This document shows positions 31,838 to 42,908 of a stretch of DNA of 64,000 nt, piece by piece; within the stretch, counting starts at the first letter, position 1; the number at the start of each line of letters is the position of its first letter. Below the pieces are notes generated by a model. It worked only from the letters and a program-made list of their open reading frames with translations, did no database searches and was not told the DNA's origin. The DNA is from Ditylenchus dipsaci (Eukaryota > Nematoda > Chromadorea > Rhabditida > Anguinidae), in the NCBI GenBank assembly GCA_004194705.1, contig SADC01000197.1:94913-158912 (forward strand). Reading direction: 5' to 3'. The position numbers and the translations under genes are program-made.

Positions 31838-33462
31838 ATCCCACCCCATAGTAGCCGGAAGCCCCTAAAAGTTGTTTTTTTCGGGGTTGACTAGAGGGGA
31901 GTAAAGTTTTTGCGAAAATTCGATTGAGCGGATCAGAATTCCAGTCTGATGGGCTTAATCGCTCAGAATTTCAGGTTTATTTTGAAAGTGCGCCTACAAG
32001 TTCTTGACGAAAAACCGAAAAATAGGCGTATCATATATATAGACGCAGTTGGAGAACGGCAACAAATTATGTTGCCTCGTCTTTATTTCGTGTGTTTATT
32101 CGGCTAACTCATGATTTTCAGATAATTCCTCGTGGTGCAGAGCTCTCTGATTTCGAAAAAGGGGAAATCGTTGCGTTGAGAAGCGAAGGGAAGGGTCTCC
32201 GTGCCATTGCTCGCCAGGTGCAGCGTTCCGACCATGTCGTACGAAATTTTCTCTCCGATCAGCAGCATTATGGCAAGAAGAAACGAAAGGGTCGCAAGAG
32301 GAAGCTGAGCAAGCGGGATGAGCGTCAAATCGGGAAGCGAGCATCGAAATCTTCCAGCAGTCTCAACACCATGAAGGCGGATCTCGGATTGGGGGTATCG
32401 TCACATCGAAGCTAGACTTGAATTCGGGCGAAATAACATGGGCCGCGACTGGAAACACGTGATTTTTTGCAATTTTTGTTCTCGAAATTCGTTATCTTTC
32501 GTTATGTTTTTAAGTGATCTTTTCCGATGAGAAAAAGTTCAATTTGGACGGTCCGGACGGGTTCAACGGATACTGGAGGGACTTGCGCAAAGAGCCTCGT
32601 TACTTTTCGAAACGAAATTTTGGCGGCGGAAGTGTGATGGTGTGGGCTGCTTTCAGTCACTACGGCAAGGTCGTTATCGCTTTCACCTCCTCGAAGATGA
32701 AGAGTGCGGAATATGTCAAGGTTGGCTACATTTAAACATGTTTTATGTGTTACCATAGACTTTTACAGATTCTCATAGACAAACTACTGCCGTGGCTCCG
32801 TCACATTCATCACATTCCGTTCGTCTACCAGCAGGATAACGCCTCAATCCACAAAAGCCGGGAAACTACTGCGTGGTTCGTGTCCGAAGGAATCAGCGTC
32901 TTGCCTTGGCCAGCTTGTTCACCCGACCTCAATCCGGTAGAAAATCTCTGGGGTATCATTGTGCGTCGTATCTATGCCGAGAACCGTCAATTTGCGACCG
33001 TGGAAGATCTCAAAGAGGCAATTCTGGAAGCTTGGCGCGGGCTGGAGTTTGCGCTTTTGGAGAAACTGGCGAATAGCATGAACAATCGAATTTTCTATGT
33101 TATAAATCGTTCTGGTAGTGTGACGGATTATTAAAATGTCGTTCCTCGTCGAAATAAATAGAGAATATGGGTTGCAATAATGGTTTTGTTGCCGTTCTCC
33201 AACTGCGTCTATATATATGATACGCCTATTTTTCGGTTTTTCGTCAAGAACTTGTAGGCGCACTTTCAAAATAACTTATTTTTCGCACGAAACAACTTTT
33301 TTAGCCGTTTTAGATGCTACGGTAAAAAAAACCTATGCATTACAGTTTCAAAAACAGGCTTAACTGCAAAAAATCAGGGTGCGTCTATAAATATGATACG
33401 GAGTGTAAACCTCCGAAAAACCAACTTTCAGAGGCTTCTGGCCACACCAGGGTGGGATTCTG
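31838..33462. mobile_element. Tc3-like transposon with long, layered inverted repeats
   Basis: Inner ITRs of about 80 bp (31983-32066 and 33184-33270; GTGCGCCTACAAGTTCTTGA) flank the transposase. A further inverted pair outside (31840-31895 and 33400-33460; AATCCCACC...AGCC) extends it. Inside the right flank, CCGTATCATATTTATAGACG (33385-33405) echoes the inner ITR, so an older element may have been invaded by a younger one. Long ITRs are known for the Tc3 branch of Tc1/mariner. Confidence 0.7.
32122..33134 (+). pseudogene. Tc3-like DD34E transposase, internally deleted
   Basis: The first part has an N-terminal paired-type helix-turn-helix (PRGAELSDFEKGEIVALRSE) and a basic GRKRKLSKRDERQI linker. 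After an intron (about 32459-32514) comes [15 protein letters not shown] with the first catalytic Asp. After a second intron (32720-32768) comes QQDNASIHKSR (second Asp) and SPDLNPVENLWG (Glu), with 34 residues between them. The C-terminus is complete to 33134. About 35 residues between the HTH and the first Asp are missing and the frame changes near 32395, so this copy is probably inactive. Confidence 0.75.
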
Positions 33463-33574
33463 AGCAATCCAAGTCTTTTTTAGGCTAACAAATTTGAATT
33501 CTTTCAAAATTATGCAAATTTGGTTGGTCTTGGACAGAAAATTAAATTGCGGTGAGAAAAGAGTATTTTTGCGG

Positions 33575-33808
33575 CAGTGTTTTCGAAACTCACATTCACA
33601 CTCACAGTGTGATCTCACGTCACACCCTCACAGTCACACTCACACTTGATATGAGTGTGAGTTTTACAAAATGTGAGTTCGAAAAATCGTATTTCCTTGA
33701 CAAAAACTCACACTCACATCAGGTGTGAGTGTGAATGTGAGTGTGAGTTTAGGTGTGATGTGAGATGTGAGGCTCACTGTGAGGTGAGTGTGAGTTTCGA
33801 AAACACTG
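33575..33808. mobile_element. hAT-like foldback with GTGTGAGTGTGA satellite
   Basis: Perfect 8-bp duplications TTTTGCGG lie at 33567-33574 and 33809-33816. Ends CAGTGTTTTCGAAACTCAC and its inverse. The inside is an inverted array of CACTCACACT-type units. It split an older tandem array (unit TTGCGGTGAGAAAAAAGTAT, 33535-33930). Confidence 0.8.
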
Positions 33809-34087
33809 TTTTGCGGTGAGAAAAAAGTATTTTGCGGTGAGAAAAAAGTATTTTGCGGGAAGATCAAATTGCGGTGAGAAAAAAAATGTTTTGTGGCGCA
33901 TTTGCAGTGTATTTGCGGTGAGAAAAAATATTAACTTTTAAAAATAATTACATCGGTTTTATAAAGTCATTTTAAATTGGCGTTTTTAGCTATAGTAAAT
34001 TCAAATAAAAAATTTCCTTGCAATGTTTTTTTATTATTTTTTTCATTGAAGGTTTTAAAAACTTATATCTCACTAGCAAGCTACTTT

Positions 34088-34330
34088 TTTCAAAGGGCAT
34101 GCCCACGCTAATAAGAGGTGGTGCCCAGGAATTCAAAATTTTTTCCTAATGATTGGACCTCTGTACAGATTTTTCAAATTGGTTTGCTAACAAAACCATA
34201 CCTAAAATTAAATTCTAGACCTTGTTTTGTTAGAAACTAAGTTGAAAATCCTTACAAAAGTTCAGTGATTCGAAAAAAATTTAAATTCTCGGGCACTACC
34301 TCTTATTGACGTGGTCATCCCCCTTTAACA
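34088..34330. mobile_element. Foldback (GGGCATGCCCACGCTAATAA ends)
   Basis: Arms carry GGTGGTGCCC(A/G)GGAATTC-like and TTTGCTAACAAAACCATACC or complements. Related to 23130-23368 and 51957-52197. Confidence 0.55.
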
Positions 34331-34367
34331 AGGATCTTAATTGATCTCACCTTCCAAAATACCGATT

Positions 34368-35124
34368 TATCCCTTTAAAGGACCATTGCCACCTGTTTTG
34401 AATTATCCCCCGTGACAATTTATCCCCCGTGACAATTTATCCAGCGTGACAATTCATCCCCGGGACAGTTCATTCCCAGGACAATTCATACCCAGAACAG
34501 ACACGGACACAATATCCTCGCGCCGCGATATTCGCGCGGCCACAATCCCCACGGCCACAATTAATTGTTGTACCCAGGTGGACAACACAGGTAGTGTAGT
34601 CGTACCCGGGTAGTAATATTTTCGTCTTGTAATGTCGACTACTTGGTTTGGCTGGTTCAGACTAAAAAAATTTAAATCACTGCGAAATTTGCACTCATTG
34701 GGTACACTGAAAGTGAGAGTGAAAGAAAGACTGAGGGCAATTTTTTCCTATTGGGTACACACTGAGAGTGAGAGCGCAAGTCAGAGTGAGAGTGAAAGGA
34801 AATCCCCTAATCGGATACGGGCTTGAATACCTATAGCTGGTCAATGCCTTGATATTACCACCTGAGTACCACTTTATTGGTGCTACCACCTCCATACTAC
34901 TATCTCCACCCCGTATGGAGTGCGGAAGTACTTTGGAACTGGGGTCCAATGAAAACGGAAGAACAAGTTTTTACTTCAAAATATTCCGTTCGGGACAAAT
35001 AGAATTCAAAAAAACTTTACTATCGTTTTGGGGGTGGATTGTCCCTGAGGATGAGTTGTCCTGGGATGAATTGTCTCAGGGATGAATTGTCCCTGTCCCG
35101 TCGTAGACGGCAATGGCCCTTTAA
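34368..35124. mobile_element. Foldback with GGGACAATTCATCCC satellite
   Basis: The ends TTTAAAGGACCATTGCC and inverse GGCAATGGCCCTTTAAA are followed by arrays of GACAATTCATCCCCGGGACA-like units (34410-34495; 35040-35095). The core has TACCACCTGAGTACC units and a degenerate CAAGTGG...CCACTTGG repeat. A related GGACAATTCACAGTCTG array is at 43815-43935. Confidence 0.6.
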
Positions 35125-35329
35125 ATTCACACCTCTCTGGCCTCTCACAATAAGGATCAATAAAATTTTTAGGGTTAAATCAAGGTAAATATAAACACTT
35201 GTGATATCTTCTTCTCACCCCTGAAAAAATCTTACAAGTGCAGCTCACCATGTGTTAATCCTCATAGGGTATGCCGATTAAAATTCTAATTCAGGAGAGT
35301 CTGTATAATTCGCGAATCAAAGCCGTACT

Positions 35330-35990
35330 TTCTTTGTAGCCCTATTCATAGTCCCGTGGAACATGGGACACGTGTCAATTGATCGAAAATCTACGGGACA
35401 CACACATTTTTCAAACCTGGCGACAAACTTCAAGGTAAATAGACGCTGCTCTGTGCGATAGAACGAGTGCGCGACAATTCGCCCCAAGACAAAAAAGCAC
35501 GTTTCACCATGCTTTTCAACATGAGACTTGGCAAAAAGAACCTCTAAATGCATTTTCGATCAAGAGTCTACCTTGGATTATGTCTAAGATAAATAAGTGC
35601 GCGCATCTCTAACCAACCAAGTCGTCTTCGCTTGGTTGCTTGGGATAGAGATGCGCAAACCCACATACCTTAGACACTAATCACTCGAAAGTGACTCTGG
35701 ATGCATAACACATGTATGCATACGGGAGTTAATTTATACAGCAGGCCCCCGTTAACAAAACTATGTTCAACATCTTTCTTTTGGTACTAAATTGGCCTCT
35801 TTTCAGTCCCTTTTTACCCCAATACAGCCCTAAATCCCTTTAATAAAGGGTCAAAAACGGTTCTTTTGGGTGGCCTCGAAACTTGATTTTTTATAGACCA
35901 GAGCTCAAAAATAATTCCTTTTTAAACTACTGAGCTGTTGTTTTAAATTGGAAAATCCGTGTAAAGAATAATAGTGATGGACTATAGCTG
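35330..35990. mobile_element. F1 foldback relative, copy 2 (partly degraded)
   Basis: Carries the hairpin tip with GCGCGCATCTCTAACCAACC and GTTGCTTGGGATAGAGATGC, flanked by GTCTAAGATAA-like and CCTTAGACACTAATCACTCG motifs as in 1419-2305 and 38540-39650. The arms are less well matched. Partial relatives appear at 51890-52265 and 55230-55490. Confidence 0.6.
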
Positions 35991-36117
35991 GGGGCGAATC
36001 GACCAGGAGTGAATAGAATAGGGCCTGTCAAACTGAAATAACATGGTTAGCTCTAACAACAATTTAATGAAATAAGGAACACAACAGCATCAACATATGG
36101 GATCATCTACAATGTCT

Positions 36118-37875
36118 TTACAAAAAAGAAGAAGTAGATAGATCATTGGGCAGGATACTCGGACCACCGCAACGGTAACACTTTGAGAACAGGCGACTGA
36201 CATCTCTCAGATCAATGAAGCTGATAATGCCACCCTTGTCATCTGGACCCAAACGCATCTCCTTCATTCTGCAATAATTAAACGACGCTGCTTAACCAAT
36301 AAGCAAAAGTAGTTTTAAAGTCTCACCTCTTGTTGAAGAAGTCACGGTTGCTTGGCAAATTAAAATGCACGATCAGAGTCACTGATAATGGGTCACCAAA
36401 CGGACATTCTCGTAGGCTAAAATCATATCGGTGACAAAAATAATAACCAGCAAGAAAATTACTGATGACAATGACGCCACACTTAGCCGAATTGAATTCC
36501 TTGATGTACTCGGTCATACGTGTGTCCTTACCCTCAGGCTAGAAAGAAGGAAGATCAATCAAAACTAAATACCAACAAAATCTTCATACCTTGTAGAAAA
36601 ACTCGAGCGTTTTATCAGCCAGGATTTTAGCGACGCTGTCTGCGACTTCAGAAGACTTGCAAATGATCATTGACTTGTGCTGCATAGCGATATCGTGCAG
36701 CTTAAGCAACTGCGCCTCCTTTTGATCCTAAAACTGATCACGATTAACTATGAATTCAAAAGGGTGATATGATAATTCACATCATTTTCGGTAAAGACAA
36801 AATAGAGTTTGGCTTTCTTTTGCTCGATAGGTCCCGAGTCTTCCACAACCGCTACAGCCTGAGAAGTGCTAGTTTCTTGCTTCAACTTCTTCTTGTACGA
36901 CGACTTGCCGCTACGACCACCCTTTCTAATCTTGTCCCCTGTTTGAAGAGATCACTGAGCGCATCGACATTGGGTTCCTTGATGAACAGTTCCACAGCCG
37001 GAGTAACCTTCTGGACAAGCAACATGTACTGAACCTCAGGATCAAGCAGAGTGAAAATTGATGAATTGCGCTTCAGGCCACCTTCAAATAACTTTTCAGC
37101 CGCGTCCACAAGCAGCAAGCGCACTTTCTCTGTATCTAAAATTCACCAGGTTAAGAGGCCAACGAGCAATCAATCAAATTACTAATCAGCTTCTGCTTGA
37201 TGCAATCAACAACACGTCCGGGAGTTCCAATAACGATCTGTGCATTCTCCTGCCTCAAGCTTTTACGATCGGATTGAATGGGAACTCCAGCATTGCACAA
37301 CTGAATCTTGTAACCGAGAGAAGAATTGAACTTTTTCATATCCGACAGGATCTATAACTTTTAATTACACAGGTATCCTATGAAAATGTGAACTTGAATA
37401 CCTCAGAAGAGTCGTGACGGAAGGGAGAAATGACAATGACTTGCAGCGCATCTTCTTCCTTCACAACTTGATTCAGAGCACAGAGGACAAGGGCACGAAA
37501 ACGCTCCTTCCCCTGATCAGCTTGCACCATCACATGACCTCCTAAAATGAAAGAGTTCAAATAGTTCTGAAAAAAGGCAAATAAAAACAAACCTTCTGCA
37601 TAGGCTTTCACAGAGTTTTCAAGAAAAGCATTAGCGTTGAGCGTCCCGTCAGCCTTGATGACCTCAATGATCTCTTTCTTCAACTTGAGCGAGTCGATTG
37701 GAATCAAATCCAACTATATTGAAAACGTAGTAAAAACTTCTCACTGGGAAAAAAAAACAAATATTACCGAATTGGCGCTTGCATAGTCGCTTCCAGAGTT
37801 GCTCTCCGATCCACTAACCAAGCCACCGTTTTCGGAAGATTCGCTAGAAGCAGCTTCAGCTTTGACATTCTCCAT
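36118..37875 (-). CDS. eIF4A/UAP56-like DEAD-box protein with degenerate motifs
   Basis: Nine exons: 37768-37875, 37593-37713, 37402-37541, 37183-37351, 36781-37135, 36590-36727, 36448-36538, 36327-36416, 36118-36268. Homology to the eIF4A fold is visible in AQIVIGTPGRVVDCIKQKLI, RLLLVDAAEKLF and VTLIVHFNLPSNRDFF. The motif I region reads ADQGKERF instead of AxxGxGKT; DEAD is DAAE; SAT is not visible; HRxGRxxR is missing. ATP-driven unwinding is therefore unlikely; a pseudo-helicase or scaffold role is an inference. An acidic Ser-rich N-terminus and a Lys-rich insert (RKGGRSGKSSYKKKLKQE) between the two RecA-like halves are unusual. Two single-base losses (near 36930 in a G run and near 36395) break the frame. 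Confidence 0.65.
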
Positions 37876-38098
37876 TCTTCAAGCGACTTCAGTTTTCGAT
37901 TTCAAGCTAAAGTTGAATAGGAAAGGACTACAGGGACTTAATTATCTGGGCGCAGTCAAATAAAAATGAAAGAATTTGACATGGGCGGAGCGATAACACG
38001 GGCTTATAATATAAAATCACGACTTTTCAAAGCACCAAGCTGATAAATCAACTTGTGAAGTACAGTCGAGTGATCCATGTTACAGTCTACTCTCGATA

Positions 38099-38514
38099 GG
38101 CTGTAAGTGAAATGCAGCGGTAAAACTGTGAATTTCAACGGTAAATTAATTTTTTCAACGGTATTTTCAAATTTGCCATAAAACAATGAAATCCAACGGT
38201 AAATTTGTGAAATTCAGCGGTAAATTTATCGTAATGTCAACTTTACAGTCCGTTGCCTTATTTGTATATCAATGTTTGTGAATTGTTCAGGCAGAAATAA
38301 CTTTAGCACTATTTCAGATGCAATCTCAAGTCGGTCAAAGGGCTCATTTCTATGAGGCAAAGGACTGTAAAGTTGACATTACGATAAATTTACCGCTGAA
38401 TTTCACAAATTTACCGTTGGATTTCATTGTTTTATGGCAAATTTGAAAATACCGTTGAAAAAAATTAATTTACAGTTGAAATTCACAGTTTTACCGCTGC
38501 AATTCAATTTGAGC
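38099..38514. mobile_element. MULE-type foldback with AACGGTAAATT satellite
   Basis: Perfect 9-bp duplications CTCTCGATA lie at 38090-38098 and 38515-38523. Ends GGCTGTAAGTGAAATGCAGC and, from the right, GCTCAAATTGAATTGCAGC. Arms repeat GCGGTAAA(A/T)TTGTGAAATTC-like units. It sits inside a pogo-like repeat (CAGTCTACTCTCGATA...). Confidence 0.75.
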
Positions 38515-38539
38515 CTCTCGATATACTATAGGAGCACAA

Positions 38540-39650
38540 AGTTGGCGCTACTTGGTATACCCCCCCCAAATCAACTTTTTTCAAAGTGTTTCCAAACACC
38601 CTATATCGACCTAAAATGGCCTCAGGAGTTCAAAAAAGGCATTATTTTTGAGTTCTGGTCAATAAAAAACTGAGTTTTGGGACCACCCAAAATCACCCAT
38701 TTTGACCATTTTTAAAGGGATTTAGGTCTGTATTTGGGTGGAAATGGACCAAAAAGGTGCCGATTCCTAACAAAAAGAAAGATGTTGAACATAGTTTTGT
38801 TGACTGGGGCCTACCGCACAAATAAACTCTGGTATGCATACATTTTTTATGCATCCAGAGTTACTTTCGAGTGATTAGTTACTTTCGCGTCTAAGGTATG
38901 TGGGTGTGCGCATCTCAACCCCAAGCAACCAAGCCCCCTGCGCCCCCGAAGGGGCTTGGTTGCTTGGGTTGAGATGCGCGGATTCACTTACCTTAGACAT
39001 AATTCCAAGCAAGACTCTTGAACAAAAATGCATTTAGAGCAGGGCTACCATATTGGCAAAAAAATCAGACACAAATCAGACACTACCAGAGCCCACAACT
39101 TTTGATTTACAAGACAAAATAGTCTGATTTTTTTTCTGTGTATAACTATAATGCACAGGTACACCCTGAAAAAAGTTGTCACCCTTCACTCCATCTTTTT
39201 TACAAGTTTTTGACTTTTAAAGTGTCTGATTTTCTGTTTTAGGCCACAAGTAGTCAAAAACTTGTGAAAAAGATGGAGTGAAGGGTGACAACTTTTTTCA
39301 GGGTGTCCCTGTGCATTATAGTTATACACAGAAAAAAAATCAGACTTTTTTGTCTTGTAAATCAAAACTTGTGGGCTCTGGTAGTGTCTGATTTGTGTCT
39401 GATTTTTTTGCCAATATGGCAGCCCTGATTTAGAGACTATTTTTGCCCAGCTCCAGTGACCAAAACATGATAAAACAGGTAAAAAGTCAAAACTCAAAAG
39501 TGTCCAAAACTCGATTTTTTATTGAACATAACTTAAAAATAATGTCTTTTTTGAACTTCTGAGGCCATTTTAGGTCGATATAAGTTGTTTGGAAACACTT
39601 TTAAAAAAGTTGATTTGGGGGGGGGGGTATATCCAAGTAGGGTCAAAAAG
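38540..39650. mobile_element. F1 foldback, copy 3, with a nested hAT-like foldback
   Basis: Arms 38555-38870 and 39430-39640 end in C and G runs (TATACCCCCCCC / GGGGGGGGTATA), with the GC-rich hairpin (38885-39000; CCCCCTGCGCCCCCGAAGGG) between. The right arm is interrupted by the element at 39040-39427. Removing that insert restores pairing across the arms. Confidence 0.75.
39040..39427. mobile_element. hAT-like foldback MITE nested in F1
   Basis: Perfect 8-bp duplications ATTTAGAG lie at 39032-39039 and 39428-39435. Ends CAGGGCTACCATATTGGC and, from the right, CAGGGCTGCCATATTGGC. The two halves are nearly perfect reverse complements with a short loop near 39230. Unit CAGACACAAATCAGACAC near the ends. 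Confidence 0.85.
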
Positions 39651-40292
39651 ATTGTTCCCACCTACACTTTCTTATTACACTTTCTTAACACTTATTTTTT
39701 AAAAATATTTTGCCATATTTGATGCGTCTGTCTAGGCTGTACACCGAAATATACGCGCCAGTTTGGTACTTGGTCGTTTTGGTAAATTTTTTTAGTAAGA
39801 ATTGTCTTGGTAGGAATTGTTCTGGTGAGAAATTTTTTGATGGAGGAAGCTTTTTTCTGCCACCTTTTGCTTTTTTCTGCCACTTTTTGCTTTTTTCTGC
39901 CACCTTTTGATTTTTCTGCCACCTTCTAGCTTTTTTCTGCCACCTTTTACTTTTTATATAATATTATGTCATAATTTAATTGATCGGTTAGAAATTTATT
40001 CACATATCATTGATCAACAATCCTCTCTCTACTCTTTTTTTCACAGCTTTTCTTTCGTAAGGTGCTTTATTCAAATTAACCTAACTGATAACATCAACCG
40101 CGAAAACAATAATAACGAAGAACATTTTTTACTCATCAACAACCAGTGCTTCTCCTTCTCTAGCTCTTTGTTTTCTTCCTATCTTTCGCTTGCTCTCAAT
40201 CGTAATGTCTGTGATCTCCTCCGGATACGCTTCTCTTTAATTGGCACACATGAGAGTGTAGAAGAATATTAATAGCATCAATATAAATGAAC

Positions 40293-42462
40293 GGTAAAAG
40301 GACAACTGCCGACCATTCTAACTGCCGACCCCCAACTGCCGACCATCCCAACTGCCGACCCCCAACTGCCGACCAATTATCAAATGCTGAAAATTGCTCT
40401 GTCTTTACATTATATTCTTCTGCGATCTGTTTAAATTTTTTGCCTAGGTGTTTGCGTGCTACTGCGTTTATGACGTGTTTATTTTCAGATGGCAACAATA
40501 GAGTTTATTTACAGCCAGCGCGTCGGCAGTAAAAAAATGGCAATCACTGAGTTCACGGAAGATTCCAATAAGTGCTATACATGGTCGATTCTCACAACCA
40601 AAAGAAAGGTGGATGGGGCTAGAATTGTCTACTATATGTGTACTGAATGCGACGCGAAGCAAAAGAAGTGGAAGAAGCAGGCCTTACCTCTGGATGAACA
40701 CCCATTGCCCACTATGAAAGCAGACTGTATTGCAGATATATGAATTGAAATAGAGCCAAACCATTCCTATTTTTGTTACGGTAAGAAGCGCAGTGAGGTA
40801 AGCCTTCTAATTGCTAGGACTTGTGGCTTTATAAAAATAATTAGGTGGATGGACTTAGAGCACGCCGTAGTATGCAAGTACAACTGGCCAGCGGAACTCA
40901 AGAAAACACTGCTTCAGCCGTCGTCAGAACTGAGAAAAAGATCCTAATTAAATTTGCTGGAAAGAGCAATGGTTTGTAACGCTTTTATGAGGTTCATGTC
41001 GACTTCTGATAATATATTTTCAGTGTACCGGATACATTCGGTGCCGTTGGTCACTGTGCTACTAAAAAACAGAGACAAGAAGACATCTTAGGAAGATGTG
41101 GAGAAAAAGTGGGGTTTTTGATAGAGTTTTGTTTTTATGCGGTTTTATTCAGTTGCTAGTGCGTTGGACCAACATGACAAATCGCTGCAATGTGAATTCG
41201 CTCATTTTGATCATGAACCTGCTGTTTGGAAAGCGTTCGAGCGCCAGTTTCCTGATATTAAAGCAAAGATGTGCAGTTTTCATGTAAAGCAAGCTCTTAA
41301 CAGAATGGTAGATCATACTTTGTATTATTTTTGTGATTTCCCGTTTTAGGTGCAAGACAAAGGCCTCGCTGCGCTGTACGAGAACAAGAGGATGTGCAGA
41401 ATGTAGTCAGAATGATAGGAGCTCTTCAATTGGCTCCTCCTGAAGTGTTGTACTATTCGCTCAATATTATCCGCTCTTATATCCAAGCCACTTTCGGACA
41501 TTTGCATGATACGGCAAACCAGTTAGATCAGTTAGTTGATTACTACAGGTAGTCTTTTCTTCTACTTGGTATTCACATGTTCAATTCATATGTTTTCAGG
41601 TACACTTGGATATCTCTCGGAGCTTTCTTTTCTCTTTTTGGAATGCAAGGTCAGAGGACTACGAATACGGCAGAGTCATATCATGGAAAGTTGCGACACC
41701 ACTTCAGAACCAATTGCTTGGAGAATGGATCGCTCGCTTCAAAGAGGTTTTTTTTATGTATGGAAAGAAATCTAAAGCAATGTTCAGTTGCATCACGCAG
41801 AAGAAGAGAATGCAAGTGGTGTCGCACACGCACGCCAGCCTCCTCGCCAGCAATCTCAAGACTTGGCCGCGCTCTCATCTCGGATTCTTGCAGCTCAGCA
41901 AGATTTTGAGGTGGTTCTCAACAATCAAGTGAATGATCAAGATTTTGACGAAAAACTGTCTGCGTTCTTGCTCCAAATTGGTTTCCTGATGGGCTACTCC
42001 AGTGAAAACGCAGTGGCTGATGAAACTGATGAGGATGAGCTAGTAATAGATGACGAAATTGAAGAGGCAAATGATGATCAGAACTTTGAAAACCCAGCTT
42101 ACATTAACCTTTATTGAAACCTTATTTTGTTGATTCAAAGATATGTTTACTGTCTTTGTTATGTTATGAATAAATGAACCTTTGAAGATATGTAAAAAAT
42201 TTCAAATTACGGATGAAAGTTGACACCGTCTTACTACTTTTTAAAAATGGTATAATGAAATAGCAAATTTTCGCATAGCACGAATCAATTTAACTCTGTA
42301 AACACTTTAAGATTTGAAGTATCATTTTCACACTTTTCATAAACCTTCGATCTATACTCTTTTACTTTATTTTTCGATAAATCTTCGAACTAGAACAAAA
42401 TTCAAAAATTGGTCGGCAGTTGGGGGTCGGCAGTTGGGATGGTCGGCAGTTGACCCTCGTTC
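40293..42462 (+). mobile_element. MULE transposon with AACTGCCGACC-array TIRs (element B)
   Basis: Perfect 8-bp duplications AAATGAAC lie at 40285-40292 and 42463-42470. Left TIR is 40303-40376 (units of AACTGCCGACC with CCC or ATCCC spacers) and the right TIR 42409-42453 holds the inverse in the same order of spacers. A transposase gene runs left to right between them. The TIR has no other component, so the array itself must serve as the recognition sequence (inferred). Confidence 0.8.
40489..42117 (+). pseudogene. MULE transposase with FLYWCH-like N-terminus, element B
   Basis: An N-terminal exon from ATG at 40489 has a FLYWCH-like pattern (FIYSQRVGSKKM, CYTW, YMCTECDA, Lys-rich). Later exons contain LLKNRDKKTS (41066-41095), FDHEPAVWKAFERQFPDIKA then CSFHVKQALNRM (second catalytic Asp and the C-x-FH box, 41190-41310), and FGMQGQRTTNTAESYHGKLR (the RTxNxxES-H region with Glu, 41637-41700). 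An acidic C-terminal tail (ETDEDELVIDDEIEEANDD) stops at 42117. The first catalytic Asp region (usually DGTFK) is not visible, and frames shift between exons, so this copy seems defective or badly sequenced. Confidence 0.7.
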
Positions 42463-42788
42463 AAATGAACAATTAACTAAAAAATTACTAATGAGTGCTT
42501 GCAAAACACGCGATCCTTCATTCCCTTGAAGCAGCTGCAAATGTAGAGACCATTAAAAAGCTGAGATGGCTGCACCTTGTAGACACTTGAGCGAAGCTTC
42601 TTATACCTAGTCCATCCTGCTCAGCAGTGAAATTTCGAAAATTATGACATAATGCTACATAAGAGCAAAAAGGTAGCAGAAAAAAGTAAAAGATTGCAGA
42701 AAAAAGTAAAAGGTGGCAGAAAAAAGCTAGAAGGTGGCAGAAAAAGGCCAAAAGGTGGCGAAAAAAAAGATTTATCCATTTTTTGGTA

Positions 42789-42908
42789 CAGTCGAGTCGA
42801 CTCACTCTATAACGTACCCCTCTATAACGAACTCCTCCATAACGAACACCCTCCATAACGAACACCTAAGACCGGTCCCAGGGTGTTCGTCATAAATGGA
42901 GTCGACTG
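42789..42908. mobile_element. Pogo-like MITE
   Basis: Ends CAGTCGAGTCGACTC and inverse GAGTCGACTG with ATAACGAAC repeats inside. Sits in the right arm of the outer element 39735-43018. Confidence 0.6.

Noticed and set aside
32096..32344. Minus-strand genes over the Tc3-like transposase
   Set aside because: Shadows of the HTH-coding exon; the plus strand has clear transposase homology.
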